64,000 nucleotides of DNA from Lycium barbarum (GCF_019175385.1 NC_083339.1:81022120-81086119), one strand, 5' to 3'. Shown: positions 1-12,007, numbered from the stretch's first letter. A program made the numbers and translations. The notes: generated by a model not told the origin, from the sequence alone.

Positions 1-916
1 CATGAACCATCTATAACCACAACAATCATGGTACTAAGTAAAATTAATTCATCATTTCAATCCAACACCACACACATATTCGGCCAACATACAACTCACA
101 TATTTTCACTTAGTTCATTCATTTCTTCAACCTACAACATATATGAACCATCCACAACACACAAAAGAGATGAACCCTTACCTTTTTCTTCAACTTCCCA
201 CTTGGTTTAGGGTTGGTACATGACACCACAAAGGCTTCTACTTGCTTCAACACTTACTCCATGTTGTAGAGGACCCTCAAATTAGTAGGATTTCTAGGAG
301 AAAATATTTTTTGATCAATTCCTCATGAGGCCAAATTTCTTGGCCTTGGCCGAAGGCCATGTTCTTTCTCTTCCTCTCTTTTGCTTTGTTTCTTTCTCCA
401 AATTTCTTGAAGGTTCCCTACATATATATCTTCCACCTCCTACTCATATTTAATTTTAAGTCCCTCAATTAAAGATGTATGAACACTTGGCCCTTCTTCC
501 TTTCTCTAGAGAATTCTTGCCTTTTCTTGAAATTTCCTTAAGATTAATCAAAGAAGACCAATTGTCTTCTTGAAGAAGCTTTGGCCCATACATTTTTATA
601 ATTTACCATTAGCCCCCATAAATTAAGAATTGGGGACATATGTTGAAGCCACACGGCCAACATGAATTTTCAAGAGTTTTCTCGAACTCTTCATGAAATT
701 ACCATTTTGCCCCTAAGCTTCTACATTATTTCCATTGGTCATTTTGCGAATTTCTCTTTTTGCCCTTAACCTCTCTCAATATTTCCATACTAATAATATT
801 CATAAATAATATCCACAACCAACTTGTACATTAAAATAATTTTTTGAAAATGGTCTCGCCCTTAACTTTCCATGACGACTTTGGAATTTCCAACATACGA
901 GATACAGGCTATAACA
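1..916 (-). repeat. 3' LTR of element A, partial
   Basis: This matches 5400-6314 with only scattered substitutions and a one-base indel near 308. It ends at GGCTATAACA, the reverse complement of the LTR 5' terminus, directly followed by the polypurine tract. A splice-donor-like CTTACC (minus strand GGTAAG) at about 176-181 corresponds to 5576-5581 in the other copy. Short frames here are shadows of the LTR and are not coding. Confidence 0.9.
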
Positions 917-953
917 TCCTCCCCCCCTTTAGAACATTCGTCCTCGAATGTTC
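917..953 (-). other. Polypurine tract and adjacent inverted repeat of element A
   Basis: On the minus strand a purine-rich AAAGGGGGGGAGGA tract abuts the LTR start and should prime plus-strand DNA synthesis. Beside it lies a 9-bp inverted repeat, GAACATTCG/CGAATGTTC, with a four-base loop (932-953). The same arrangement recurs in elements E, H, I and K. Confidence 0.8.
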
Positions 954-3032
954 TACTGACCTTGTGGGGTCTTGTAGCACTTCGGGAGGGGGTCCCTTTA
1001 TAGTTGCCCTTTTCTCCATGTCCATTCCATATCTGTTATCCTACTTTCCTTACTATCAAACTCCTGGATCCTTACATGAGTCCTCATTCCATGTCATGGG
1101 TTTCTCTAATAGCTGCTCTTTCCATTATGCCCGTTCCTTATCCTTTACCTTATTTTCCTTATAATCGAACTCCTTGACTTTTCATGAGTCATTGCTCCAT
1201 GTCATAGGTTTGTCTAATTCACTGTGTCACCTCATTATCCTTGTTCTTTCCGGGTCCTTCCTTTTCTATTATTGTCTCGTCACCGTTCCTTAACGGAAGC
1301 CATGTCTTAGTACACAATCCTTACTTAACGACTCAATGTAGCTGTAGGCTATTTCTTTATCCTCAGATCTATCTCTTAGTATACTCATTGTTATTTCGCT
1401 TCTACTCTTCTCCCAAGTATTCTTGCGACACGCCAACATATTTTGAACTCTGTTTCCAAGCTAATAGATTTCCTTTTCTGACACTTGATAGTGTTGCAAT
1501 TCCTTTTTAGGTCTAATATAATATGGTCTCCCCCCCCCCCCCCCCCTTTAGGGGGCTCCTTATATGCTAACTGTCTTCGGGTACCTTTCTTCTCTTGCTA
1601 TGTCTTCATATGGGTTCTAAAGCTCGTGAACTATTCCTTTGGCCCTACTTATTGGAATCGGTCCTCAGACTCCACATTTTTCCCTTTTGATCTATATTGC
1701 CACACTCTACCCCTTCTCACACCTACCTTTTTAAATTTTGGCCCAAGTAGTCTCGTGTCTTGTCGATAGCTTCTTTCGGGGTTTCCCCTCACTAGATTTT
1801 CCTACTTTTCTTTCACTGCGATTCCTTATCGTTCACCCTTCCGTGCCCTCTGGTTTCCTTATTTTTCATTAGCTCACTCCTCTTCCTTTCCAACTATTAC
1901 TGTACTAGATTCTCCAGTCTTAATCAGTCGCAGAGGCACTAACAACTTACCTTATAGCCCCAGTACTGTTTACTTTCGCTATCACTCGGGCTTCGATTCC
2001 TTTGTTTGATTAATGCCCTCCTTGCCATAGTGCCGGTTACTGGAACTCCGAGATTCACATATACAATCATTTTGGAATATCCTACACCTTCACATATATA
2101 TGTATTTAATTACTATCAGCTAGCCCACAAAGTACGTCCAAATGCTATTCAAGCCTATCCTAATTCTAGGGCTGTGATGTACTTTCTGTCTCTTCACCGA
2201 GCTAGTCTGCCTCGTCCTACGTGTCTTCTTATAGTCTCCAACCATTCCGTACACTCTAGTTTTCCTTAGACTACCCTAGCTTTTCATTTGTCTCTTATGT
2301 CTCAATTTATAAAATTTCCTGTCAACTTCCCAGGGGGTCACCCATCATAGAATTACTCCCACCTGAGCACGCTTAACCCAAAAACTTCACTGAAATTCGG
2401 TGTCTTAATGCCGATATTTTCGCGTCCGCTTCCTCACATGACCTTTATTACATGTTCTGGAGTAAGTTGAAGTTTCACAGACTCCGACGCACTTTCGTAA
2501 CACGTCCTTTCTTTTACGATTACGGTTTTACCCTTTTGGTTCCCGATGTTCATCTTCCACCTGTGTGTATGGCTACCTCCTGTCCTGGACTTCCAGACTC
2601 CCAATAGTAGTGATCGCACCTTCGTCGCCATGCCAAACCCATAGGTCTTTTAAAACAACACATCCCATTTATTGTCTGTTTGCGGCATTTCCTTCCCATG
2701 TTTACTTCTGTTAAGTGTATCCATTCTAATAGAATCTCCTTTACCATTTCTACTATTTAAGATCTGTGTGTAACAAATATCTATAATACCTCAAAGAAAC
2801 GTACAGCCATGTGACATATTTCCGCTATCCAGGGCTTCCAGTTTCGAGTAAAAGAACAAATATTCAAACATACCTCTGTGACTTGCCATATCGTCACTTG
2901 TCGTCTTCCGTCGCTACTAGGCATTTGCGGATATCAGCGATTAGTATAAGGAATCTTATTTCCTATGACTTGGAACTATCGCACGATCTAAGACAGAAAG
3001 AAGGCCAACATTTCCTAGATGCCCCGCAGCCT
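954..3032 (-). other. Non-coding interior of element A
   Basis: About 2.1 kb with no recognisable retroelement protein in six frames; the frames present are short and show no motifs. A run of about 17 C lies at 1530-1546. The stretch contains the 5S-derived block at 2325-2427. Sequence just outside that block (minus strand: ATAAATTGAGACATAAGAGACAAATG-like) matches the sequence after the 5S block in element I, so the interiors are homologous. Confidence 0.7.
2325..2427 (-). pseudogene. 5S rRNA-derived block inside element A
   Basis: Read on the minus strand, these 103 bases line up without gaps against the first ~103 bases of the plant 5S rRNA gene as I recall it. The region from GTTAAGCGTGCT (box A) to GATGGGTGACC and CCTGGGAAGT (box C) is best conserved. 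The first 50 bases are more diverged. The last ~16 bases of 5S are not recognisable. A block of exactly the same length and boundaries lies in element I (46934-47036). It is not an intact rRNA gene. Whether its Pol III internal promoter still works cannot be told from sequence. Confidence 0.85.
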
Positions 3033-3072
3033 CCTGTTTATAAATGTGGCCGGCTTCACATCCATAAACAGG
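3033..3072 (-). other. Leader stem-loop of element A
   Basis: CCTGTTTAT (3033-3041) pairs perfectly with ATAAACAGG (3064-3072). The loop contains the self-complementary GCCGGC, flanked by CACA/TGTG. It lies about 45 nt downstream of the primer-binding site. Position and a palindromic loop resemble packaging/dimerisation signals of retroviral leaders; the function is inferred. Confidence 0.65.
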
Positions 3073-3114
3073 ACTCTACCGGACACGCCTTTGCAGACAA
3101 CCCTTAGACCGACC

Positions 3115-3127
3115 TGCTCTGATACCA
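3115..3127 (-). other. Primer-binding site of element A (initiator tRNA-Met type)
   Basis: The minus strand reads TGGTATCAGAGCA, three bases after the LTR end TGTGACA. This complements the 3' end of plant initiator tRNA-Met, the usual primer of Ty3/gypsy and Ty1/copia elements in plants. Confidence 0.9.
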
Positions 3128-3130
3128 CTT

Positions 3131-6100
3131 TGTCACACCCCGACCTTACTAGGGTGTGATGGGCACCCGACCCCATATCTGGAGCCGAGCGAACCTGCTG
3201 ACTCTTATTACATAGATAAACTCTTGTATCAATCAAGAATAGAATACATAATAAGCTCTAAATTTTTTTTTCTTTCCATAAGTAAAGTCTATGATCATAT
3301 AGGACCCGTGACATGAAACATAATAACATATTGACTGGCGAAGCCGTCTACAAAGCTGACGCTCTATACCCACGACTCTGTCTGCAAAGTCTCTAAGATC
3401 GAACCAAACATCATGGCTCATATACTCTGACTCGGCAGCACTCCAGGACAAGTGGAGCCTACCAACTCTGCTGGAACATCTTCTATGCTAACTTCGCATC
3501 CTTTGGGTGTACCTGCGTGGCATGAAACGCAGCCCCCGAAGAAGAGGGGTCAGTACGAGCAATGTACTGAGTATGTAAGGCAAGAATAGTAACATAGTAA
3601 GAAATGTGCATATGGACAATAACTGCATGGAAACATAGAACATATCATGGAATAAGGAGTAACCTGTACATATTGGAATACCTTTTTCAAGCCGGATACC
3701 ATGCATGCTTGTCCGTCTTTTGAAAACATTTCTTTTTCATATTCATAGAAAATAGAGCTTATTTCACATCGTATCATGTCATAGCATATCATAGTATATC
3801 ATGTAATATCATAGCACCGAACAATGTCGGCTCGCCCACAATGCGCCGAAATACATCGGCTCGCCCATATATCCCGCGTCCGGGCATCCCGCGTCCGGGA
3901 TGATAAGCCAGCTGACCAGGTGGCAATGAAACATGTTTCCCTTCCCATACCCATGTATCCCTCCCCCCCAACCCATGTACATATTCATATTTCATATACA
4001 TATGTCATATAAGCATGCAGGAGAGCCCAAAGAAAATCATGTAGCCATCGGAGTGACGTAAGGTCGGTGACCTCCGATTACGTTATGGAACAATCGTGAT
4101 CGCTTTGTCTCACCTTGAAGGAACGAGTATTTTAAGGCGAGACTACCAACGGAGAATAGTGTTAAAAGAAACATAGAATGAAATCATGGATGTCATAGAA
4201 ATCAATTCATCTGCTTTAGAACCTTTAGAGGATGGTATCATAACCAAGGAATAGAATTAAAATCAAGAACTAATTTGATACTTTCATATTCATATTCATA
4301 TTCATATTGGGTCCTTAGCTTAAAACTCTTAGTCATGGAATCATTCTTGTCATACTTATCATAGACGTATTCTCTTCCTTAGCATCATCGTTATCATGGT
4401 CGTCATATACATATTTCCATTAGAATGTACAGTACTTATCGTTTGATAATCGGAACAAGGATCAAAAGTTTCCTTTGGATTCTACTCCAAAATAAGTCAA
4501 ACGGAGCAATAGGGAAAATCCGGGAACAATGGGCCCACCGCGGGCCGAATGAGCTAGCATACACAATTTGCATATGTTACATGTCATGGCATTATTTGTG
4601 AGGGTTTCAAGGTAGTCGGGTCCTATTTATGCAAGTTCTAGAGGTTTAGGAAGTTTTTACAACGTTTCGCACACTTTCTAATTCAATTCTACTGAATGAA
4701 AAAGGGGAAACTTTAGGTGCGGATTCCGGAGAATAGAGTTGTTCCCGAGGCACGTATCCAACCTAGTATGCCTAAGACATGCCAAGAAAGAAAGGATAGA
4801 ACCTTACATACCTTTTTCCGCTCCTTATGCTACTCCAAATTGAAGTTGCAAATCCGCCAAAATCTACAATTTGGTCACATTTACCAAACATTGATTAGAA
4901 CATTTAGAGGTTGAACCTTAAGGTAACATTTGTCTACCGAAATTTCGGAAGCACCTCCCCCATAAATACACCATCCCCAAAACTTCAACTTAGCCAATTT
5001 AATCATCAACAATCCGGGATTTTATCCCGGCCAAACTATCAACAACATTGCCAAGAATCATAGTAACAAATTCAATTAACATACTACTTCCTTCAAGACT
5101 TTCCAACTCCAACAAAAACAATAACAACCTTATAATTTATATTCCAACAACACCATACTAACATCCTTATATGCCATACATGCAAGAACATCATATTCTA
5201 TCTTCATAAACTTCTAGAACAAGTTTCCAACAATTACCTCCTAAACTAAAATTATTAAGCTTCCATTTTCCACCATAGATTTCACTACAACAAAAACCAA
5301 CATACAAGATAAAATTTGCTCACTCTCTAGCACCACACGGCCACACATGCACACTACATATTTTCATGAGTTTCATTCACTTCAACATACCACAACATGC
5401 ATGAACCATCTATAACCACAACAATCATGGTACTAAGTAAAATTAATTCATCATTTCAATCCAACACCACACACATATTCGGCCAACATACAACTCACAT
5501 ATTTTCACTTAGTTCATTCATTTCTTCAACCTACAACATATATGAACCATCCACAACACACAAAAGAGATGAACCCTTACCTTTTTCTTCAACTTCTCAC
5601 TTGGTTTAGGGTTGGTACATGACACCACAAAGGCTTCTACTTGCTTCAACACTTACTCCATGTTGTAGAGGACCCTCAAATTAGTAGGATTTCTAGGAGA
5701 AAATATTTTTTTGATCAATTCCTCATGAGGCCAAATTTCTTGGCCTTGGCCGAAGGCCATGTTCTTTCTCTTCCTCTCTTTTGCTTTGTTTCTTTCTCCA
5801 AATTTCTTGAAGGTTCCCTACATATATATGTTCCACCTCTTACTCATATTTAATTTTAAGTCCCTCAATTAAAGAGGTATGAGCACTTGGCCCTTCTTCC
5901 TTTCTCTAGAGAATTCTTGCCTTTTCTTGAAATTGCTTAAGATTAATCAAAGAAGACCAATTGTCTTCTTGAAGAAGATTTGGCCCATAAATTTTTATAA
6001 TTTACCATTAGCCCCCATAAATTAAGAATTGGGGACATATGTTGATTCCACACGGCCAACATGCATTTTCATGAGTTTTCTCGAACTCTTCGTGAAATTA

Positions 6101-6314
6101 CCATTTTGCCCCTAAGCTTCCACATTATTTCCATTGGTCATTTTGCGAATTTCTCTTTTTGCCCTTAACATCTCTCAATATTTTCATACAAATAATATTC
6201 ATAAATAATATCCACAACCAACTTGTACATTAAAATATTTTTTGAAAATGGTCTCGCCCTTAACTTTCCACGACGACTTTGGAATTTCCAACGTACGAGA
6301 TACGGGCTATAACA
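3131..6314 (-). repeat. 5' LTR of element A, 3.2 kb
   Basis: This full LTR runs (minus strand) from TGTTATAGCC at 6314 to TGACA at 3131. At about 3.18 kb it is long even for chromoviruses. It holds a tandem block of CCCGCGTCCGGG-like units at about 3870-3910, the conserved deep-LTR hairpin CCCC...GGGG at 3533-3550, and a second hairpin around 3440-3470. A donor-like site (minus strand AAAAG|GTAAGG) lies at 5576-5584. Homology at its 3' end with the LTR of element I is extensive. Confidence 0.88.
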
Positions 6315-7060
6315 GGTCGGGTATGATATCTATTGTGCACACCACTGATCAGTTTGGTACGAATAACACAGAGCCTTGTTATGGCCGGGTACGAATAACA
6401 CCGAACCTACATGGTCGGGTATGGTATTACTATATGTATATGTATATGTATGTAAAGTCTTCTTTAGAGAAAGGGGTAAGTAAGTGTGATGTAACGTCTC
6501 AAGAGATATAAGTGGCTCTTCTATCTTATGTTATTCTTCATGTTTTTATCATGTTATTACTCATGCCTTACATACTCAGTACATTGTTCAAACTAACGTC
6601 CTTTTGTTTGTGGACGCTGCGTTCGTGCCCGCAGGGGGACAGGGAGACAGGCTCGATCCTTAGGCTACTTTATCAGAGATTTTCTAGAGGAGCTCCATTT
6701 GATTCGGAGCTGCAGCCGTGGTATTATTCTTTTATGTATTTATATGGGTATGGCGGGGCCCTATTCCGTCTTTATAATGTTACATACTCTTACTAGAGGC
6801 TCGTAGACAGTTGTGTATAGCTAGATGTCTCTCAGCCTTATCAGCCCATATTTTGTATATCATTTTAATGGCCTTGTCAGCATGTGTATATATATGGGCT
6901 TAGTTAATGATGTTGATATAAAAGTGCCTTAACCGAGGGAATGTGTATTATTGATGCCTAGAAATTGCGAGTTAGCTATGTGGCTCACCCAAATATGATG
7001 AGGGGTGCTCGGTCAGTTAGTTCCGAGAGCCCATCATGGCCCTCCGGTTGGGTCGTGACA
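6315..7060 (+). repeat. 3' part of a chromovirus LTR, interrupted by element A
   Basis: The sequence is homologous to the last ~700 bases of the solo LTR at 9405-12007. It contains the same CTTACATACTCAGTACAT block, hairpin I (6596-6616), hairpin II AGCTCC/GGAGCT (6691-6711) and hairpin III (6753-6770), and ends GGGTCGTGACA. The 5' part should lie beyond the left edge of the window, displaced by insertion of element A. What follows at 7061 is hAT sequence and no primer-binding site is present, so this may have been a solo LTR or a 3' LTR. Confidence 0.75.
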
Positions 7061-7061
7061 G

Positions 7062-7266
7062 AATCCACTCTTGAAGGCACAATAGAGCTTGTTCCAATTT
7101 AGGAGTTAATGAACTCCTAAACGATCAAGAACGTGCCCTCCAGTACTAAAAGCACATTCGGATGCCACACTTGAAATAGGAATAGCTAGCATATCTCGAG
7201 CCATCTCAGAAAGAATGGGCAATCTAAGTGAGTTAACTTCCTACCAAAGCAATATTTTAAAATCTG
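7062..7266 (-). pseudogene. hAT transposase fragment (C-terminal dimerisation domain)
   Basis: Minus-strand translation gives LPILSEMARDMLAIPIS followed by SVASECAFSTGG and, after a one-base frameshift, SSLTPKLEQALLCLQEW. This order is characteristic of the hAT family C-terminal dimerisation domain (Ac/RICESLEEPER type, Dimer_Tnp_hAT). Only about 65 residues remain. It has no start, no BED finger and at least one frameshift plus a stop in the preceding codons. It is a DNA-transposon fossil into which the neighbouring LTR element apparently inserted. It abuts the Tat element on the other side. Confidence 0.8.
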
Positions 7267-7514
7267 ATCTTCTAATTTCAATATCTTCTTTGCTTCGAAA
7301 TCCCATGTTTTCAAAAAGTTGTAAGAAAATTCATCCGGGGTCCCAAAACCTTCTTCATTTTTTGGAAAAATCTTCTTAAAACTTTCCTAACTCCATTTGT
7401 TTATCTCCAAACCTTCATATCTTCATACTTTTAGCCTTTAAATCTTCATATCTTCAACTAAATCGCAATATCTTCATCCCAGATCCTCATGTCTTGAACA
7501 TTCAAAACTAAAAA

Positions 7515-9399
7515 ATGGCAACGGAAACCGACTCTACTTCACAGATCGTTCCATCAGTTTCTTCTCCGACTATTGAGCCTGTTCCCAATCCCGGGGATAA
7601 AACACAAGCTACTCCCTTCGAACCGACGGCCAAAGGCATAATACCCTCGAAGCCCAATTTTAACCACGAATTCGTCATTGAAAAAGCCGTACAGACTTTC
7701 AATCGGGGTTACGATGTGAGACGTTATCCCTCGTCGATCAAAGAGGAGCATCTTCCCTGAGTACGGGCTGAATGTGGCTGGGACAACTGCCTCATAGAAA
7801 TTTTTGCTCCGATGATGACGAATCAATCACCAATTTCAAAGAAGGGTTACTATATATTTATACGTACCCTTTCTCTCTCAAGCTCAACCCTCTAATTGAC
7901 CCGGTCATTCTTGAAATGTGCCGAACGTATAAAGTATGCCTCGCTCAGAGAGGCCCGGATATTTGGAGGATCGTGGCCTGCCTTCATCTTTTGGCTAATA
8001 ATGCTAAAATCAATTTTACCTTGGCTCATTTTATCCGATTATATTCCCAGAAGATCTTTCACGGAGGCATTATAAAAGTCTCCAATCGAGGTAAAAATCC
8101 CATTCTTTCCAGCGTCGACGAGAATAGGGATCGGGGCTGGCACGAGCGTTTTGTCCGGGTTAGGACTAAGGACATTATACTGACCGAAAATATGCCTTTT
8201 CTCGAAAAGTGGAATGACAAACGTAAGTTTTATGGGTTTATCTCCTTTACGTATCTTCGAACACTTTTTCTAACTTTTTCCAATGTTACAGCTTAAGCAT
8301 GGATTCCGAGCGTAATTCTCGGATTCGCCGAGTGGATTGACGAAATCATCGACCAGCATCTGCACGATGAACGAACATGGGGATTTTAGTCTCATGACCG
8401 ATGGGTAGCTCAGAACCACAATATCCTCTTCTTTCCCCTAATTCTTGTCATTCTTTTTTTCTACTTTTATTCCGATTTAACCCTTTGATATCCCAGTTAG
8501 GGCAAAGGTTCTGCGACCCCACGGCCCGCACCAACTGACGGGCCCGCAACACCGGGCTCGGATTTTGATATGTCAGGATCAGTACAGATTATCGCCATGG
8601 TTGAAAAGAAAAGAAAAAAGACCACGTCTAAGAGTCCGAAGAGAAAGAAAAGGTTGAAGGACGTTGCGGGTTCATCCGATGTTCGAGGATTGAAGGATGA
8701 AGCCGAGGACGACATTTGGATTGCAAATGTCATATTGGGGCCTTTCGTTGCTATTGCTACTGCTACTGGGGCCGAGACGGCTTCTCTGGGGGGCCCCCGA
8801 GGATAATACCGCAGCTGATCTTCTGACCCCAACCACAGGTGAGGAGGCTGAGGTTCCTTTCCCCTAACAGCCGAATATATCCAAGCTCTGATTCCACTAT
8901 GGTCCGTTGATTTTATTAACATTACAGGTGACACTTTACCCGAGGTGGTGCCTTTGGTGAAAAGGCCCAGAATGGCTGACACAACTTCAGGGGCCGAGAC
9001 GGCTCAAAGGGTCGAAACAACTACAACTGCCGACCTACCCCCAAGTGGCAAAATAGCTACTACGGTCGAGAAACCATCAAGGGCCGATACAACTCCAACT
9101 TTTCCTCTTTCTCCATCTTCGGAACAGGAGAATGTTGACGATATGTTTGCTAATACCCCTCCTGCAATGGTAGAAGCCTCGGGTTCGGCTACCTCCCTAT
9201 TTCTCGAGCAACGAGGATTGCTAGCCAGTCAAGTCCACTGAGTCAGAGATCTATACTTGTAGATATTTTTCCGTCCCCAAGTGTAGAGCCAAGGAGGACC
9301 AGGTCGACCATGGTCACCGTCTCTGAGGACTGCAGTTTTTTATCTCGCCACGTGGTGGAGGAGAAGATGGAGGGACTCTTGTGGCAATGTATTATGAAC
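7515..9399 (+). pseudogene. Antisense ORF of Tat element, N-terminal part (Transposase_28-like)
   Basis: This encodes the family usually annotated 'putative gypsy type transposon' (PF04195-like), of unknown biochemical role. It starts at ATG 7515 (MATETDSTSQ). An in-frame TGA at 7758 and a frameshift near 7805 break it. It then continues as FKEGLLYIYTYPFSLKLNPL, LAQRGPDIWRIVACLHLLAN and DRGWHERFVRV, ending MPFLEKWND at a GTAAGT donor (8223). A 69-bp intron ends with TTACAG at 8291. The next exon reads FAEWIDEIIDQHLHDERTW, then a stop and RWVAQNH. From about 8500 a low-complexity, Lys/Pro/Thr-rich tail follows, with a basic KKRKK patch like a nuclear signal. EDCSFLSRHV near 9330 is the last conserved block before the solo-LTR insertion. 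Confidence 0.75.
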
Positions 9400-9404
9400 G
9401 AGGG

Positions 9405-12007
9405 TGTTACACCTCGGAAAATTGTCCGTTGGTACGCAAGTGAATGAACTAGTGAGGAGTACGAGTATACGATATTTCCATGAGTATGAAATGACATGGA
9501 TGACCCTAAATAAGATTCCAAAGGAGATTTCAATAAGAGATTGGTTATGCTCCATGACGACTAACTATAGATTCTAAAAATGTGGAAAGTTACAAATTTT
9601 CACTTTGGCCAGTTGAACGTAAAATGAAATACGGACCATAAAGTAGTATACGGCCCGTAAACTGCCATGTCGTATTTTGACTTCCAAAACGTCAACTTTC
9701 TGTCAAATGTCTAAATGGTTAAATACGACTTGGAATACGAACCGTAAATTGGAATACGACCCGTAAACTGCGATCGTAAATCACCATGATCCCCAGCATA
9801 CATTCTGGTTCTGTTATGCTTAAATACGCCTACAGAATACGGACCGTAAACTGGAATACGGCCCGTAAACTGGGTTTACGACCACTGTGCACTTTCGACG
9901 ACTGTTCATTTTAGATCAGATTTTGGGTTATTAAAACGGGGACCAAGTTTATTATTTCATTTCATTTCATTTCACTTCTACATGACACCCCTTCTCTCTA
10001 AAACATCTCTCTACATAAATTCCACAAGAATTCAAGGATATTTGGTGATCAACAACATAAATTAAGTGAATCAAGTATAAGAAAACCCATTAAGGATTAT
10101 ACAAGTCAAGAAATCTCATTGGAGATAAACTAGGGTTTTGCTCAAGTGGAGTATTATCAACCAAGGTTTGTTCCTACGACATATAAGGTAAGAATTATGA
10201 TGTTTCTATGTTGTTTAAGGTATTTAAGAGTTGAAATACTTGGATTGTAGAGAGGTATGGAAAAATGGGTCATGAATGTGGAATAGTGCCATTTTGAGAA
10301 ATAGTTTGAATTGAGTTATGAGTCTTGATGTATTGTAATGTAAATGCGTTATAAATGATGTTGAGAACATGAGATGAGCAATGTACGTGAATGGACATAG
10401 TCGTGTGTTATAGCCATGGATACGAGTAATTGATAGCAAATTAAGAAATGTGGATAATGCGGATGAATAATGACTATTGCTATGGTATTGTGAATGTATT
10501 ATTGACGTTTGGGAATTGATATACGTTATGGAGGAATGTCGTATAAATAAAGGAGATGCTGTCCAATTTTCTCTAGCTTTAGTCGTATATGCTAGCTATC
10601 GATTCTAATGATAATATGACTTCAATGAAGGTAGAAACTCTAGCATTGGAGGTGAACGCGCAAGTGTAAAATAGAGAACGGAAAAGGTATGTAAGGCTAA
10701 CCCTTCTTTCATAAGGCATGGTTCTTTGGCCAAATATCTAACTCTTCTATGAGACTATGATGTCCTTCAAATGACTTGATCTCCCAAGCTAGTAAGCTCA
10801 TGATTCTTGATACGCCACGATTGTACTAAATCCCTCGTATGACGAGTAAGCCGATAAAGATTAGTGTGATGAATGACGATGATAGTATAACGATGTTGGT
10901 GACGATGATGATAATGATGTAAATAGTAAAGATACTTAAGAGCTATTATGCATATGTGTCTATGTATGACTATTATGGAACCCCAAGCTCATGAGGCTCG
11001 GTAAGATATGTAAATAAGTATGTATATGATTACGTAACGCGCGCACACCTCTGCAGATGGTACGGATAACCCTGACGCCTTGGTAGGGCCAGGTAGATGT
11101 AACCCTGATGCCTTGGTAGGGCCAGGTATGAGTAACCTTGAGCCTTAGTTGGCCAAGTATGTATAAAACACCGATCCTACATGGTCGGGTATGCTATGTA
11201 AATTCTATGTATATGTTGTGATTATGTATATGATACGAATACGAATATGATACGATATGAATGTGGATAAGGGTATGTATACGAGTACGAGTACAAATAT
11301 GGAACGGATACGATTTGGATGTAAGTACACAAATACGCATTAGAAATGGGAAAGCCCTATGAAAGGCAAGTAAGTGCCTATGACGATGATATCACCATCT
11401 CCCATCTTGTGCTATTTCTTATGTTGCTTATTATGCTTCTATATTGATATTGATCATGCTTTACATACACAGTACATTCTTCGTACTGACGTCCTTTTGT
11501 TTGTGGACGATGCGTCATGCCCGCAGGTGCACAGGGAGACAGACTTGATCCATAGCGATATTCTCAGGGACTACATAGCAGAGCTCCATTCAATTCGGAG
11601 CCATAGCTTTTGGGTACTTATTCTTTTGTGTATATAATTATACGCATAGCGGGGTCCTGTCCCGCTTATGTGATATGTTATACTCTCCTTAGAGGCTCGT
11701 AGACATGTGTATATGGTTAGATATGTCTGGCCTTGTCGGCCTATATTTTGTATATCATTTTGATAGCCTCGTCGGCTCATGTACATTGATGTGGCATAGA
11801 TGCCAATGATGATATAAAAGCATTGTTGTCCAATGGGACTAGTATGATGAATGAATAGAAATGTATGTTTAAATGTACGACTCACCTAGACGTAAGTGAA
11901 GGTACGAAAGAATGCTTACCTGGTTGCCGGCATGCATACCCTCTGTCACGACCCGTCTAGAGGGCCACGACGAATAAATATTGTGGCCCTCTAGACGGGT
12001 CGTGACA
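9405..12007 (+). mobile_element. Solo LTR of a Tekay-type chromovirus, with TSD GAGGG
   Basis: It begins TGTTACACCTCGG and ends GGGTCGTGACA. It is flanked by the direct 5-bp duplication GAGGG (9400-9404 and 12008-12012), with no internal region, so it is a solo LTR left by LTR-LTR recombination. It interrupts the Tat antisense ORF. It contains a U3 block of TACGGNCCGTA repeats, a TATA-like TTATTAAAA near 9929, a leader, and a splice-donor-like AAG|GTAAGAATT at 10188. Deep-LTR hairpins lie at 11490-11510, 11580-11602 and 11648-11666. The last ~100 bases were altered by an inverted duplication. It is homologous to the LTRs at 41722-52339 and 57329-59791. Confidence 0.9.
9629..9872. repeat. U3 palindromic repeat cluster (TACGGNCCGTA type)
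   Basis: Six near-copies of ATACGGNCCGTAAACTGG start at about 9629, 9647, 9735, 9753, 9837 and 9855, in three pairs. The core TACGG(A/C)CCGTA is nearly palindromic. The cluster lies upstream of the TATA-like box, where enhancer elements of an LTR are expected. Confidence 0.8.

Larger units (their letters stand above)
1..6314 (-). mobile_element. Element A: non-autonomous chromovirus-related LTR retrotransposon (left end outside window)
   Basis: Bases 1-916 repeat almost exactly at 5400-6314, which defines two direct LTRs. The element reads on the minus strand: the primer-binding site lies next to the right LTR at 3115-3127 and the polypurine tract next to the left LTR at 917-930. The interior (917-3130) is only about 2.2 kb, and I found no gag, protease, RT, RNase H or integrase motif in any frame. 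It should therefore depend on proteins from related autonomous elements. LTR end and leader sequence closely match element I at 43115-51235, so the two are the same or sister families. It is inserted in an older LTR (6315-7060). The left target-site duplication is outside the window. Confidence 0.85.

Noticed and set aside
844..1769. Plus-strand frames of 89-106 codons near the left end
   Set aside because: They cross the LTR/PPT boundary of element A or translate C-rich interior; no motif.
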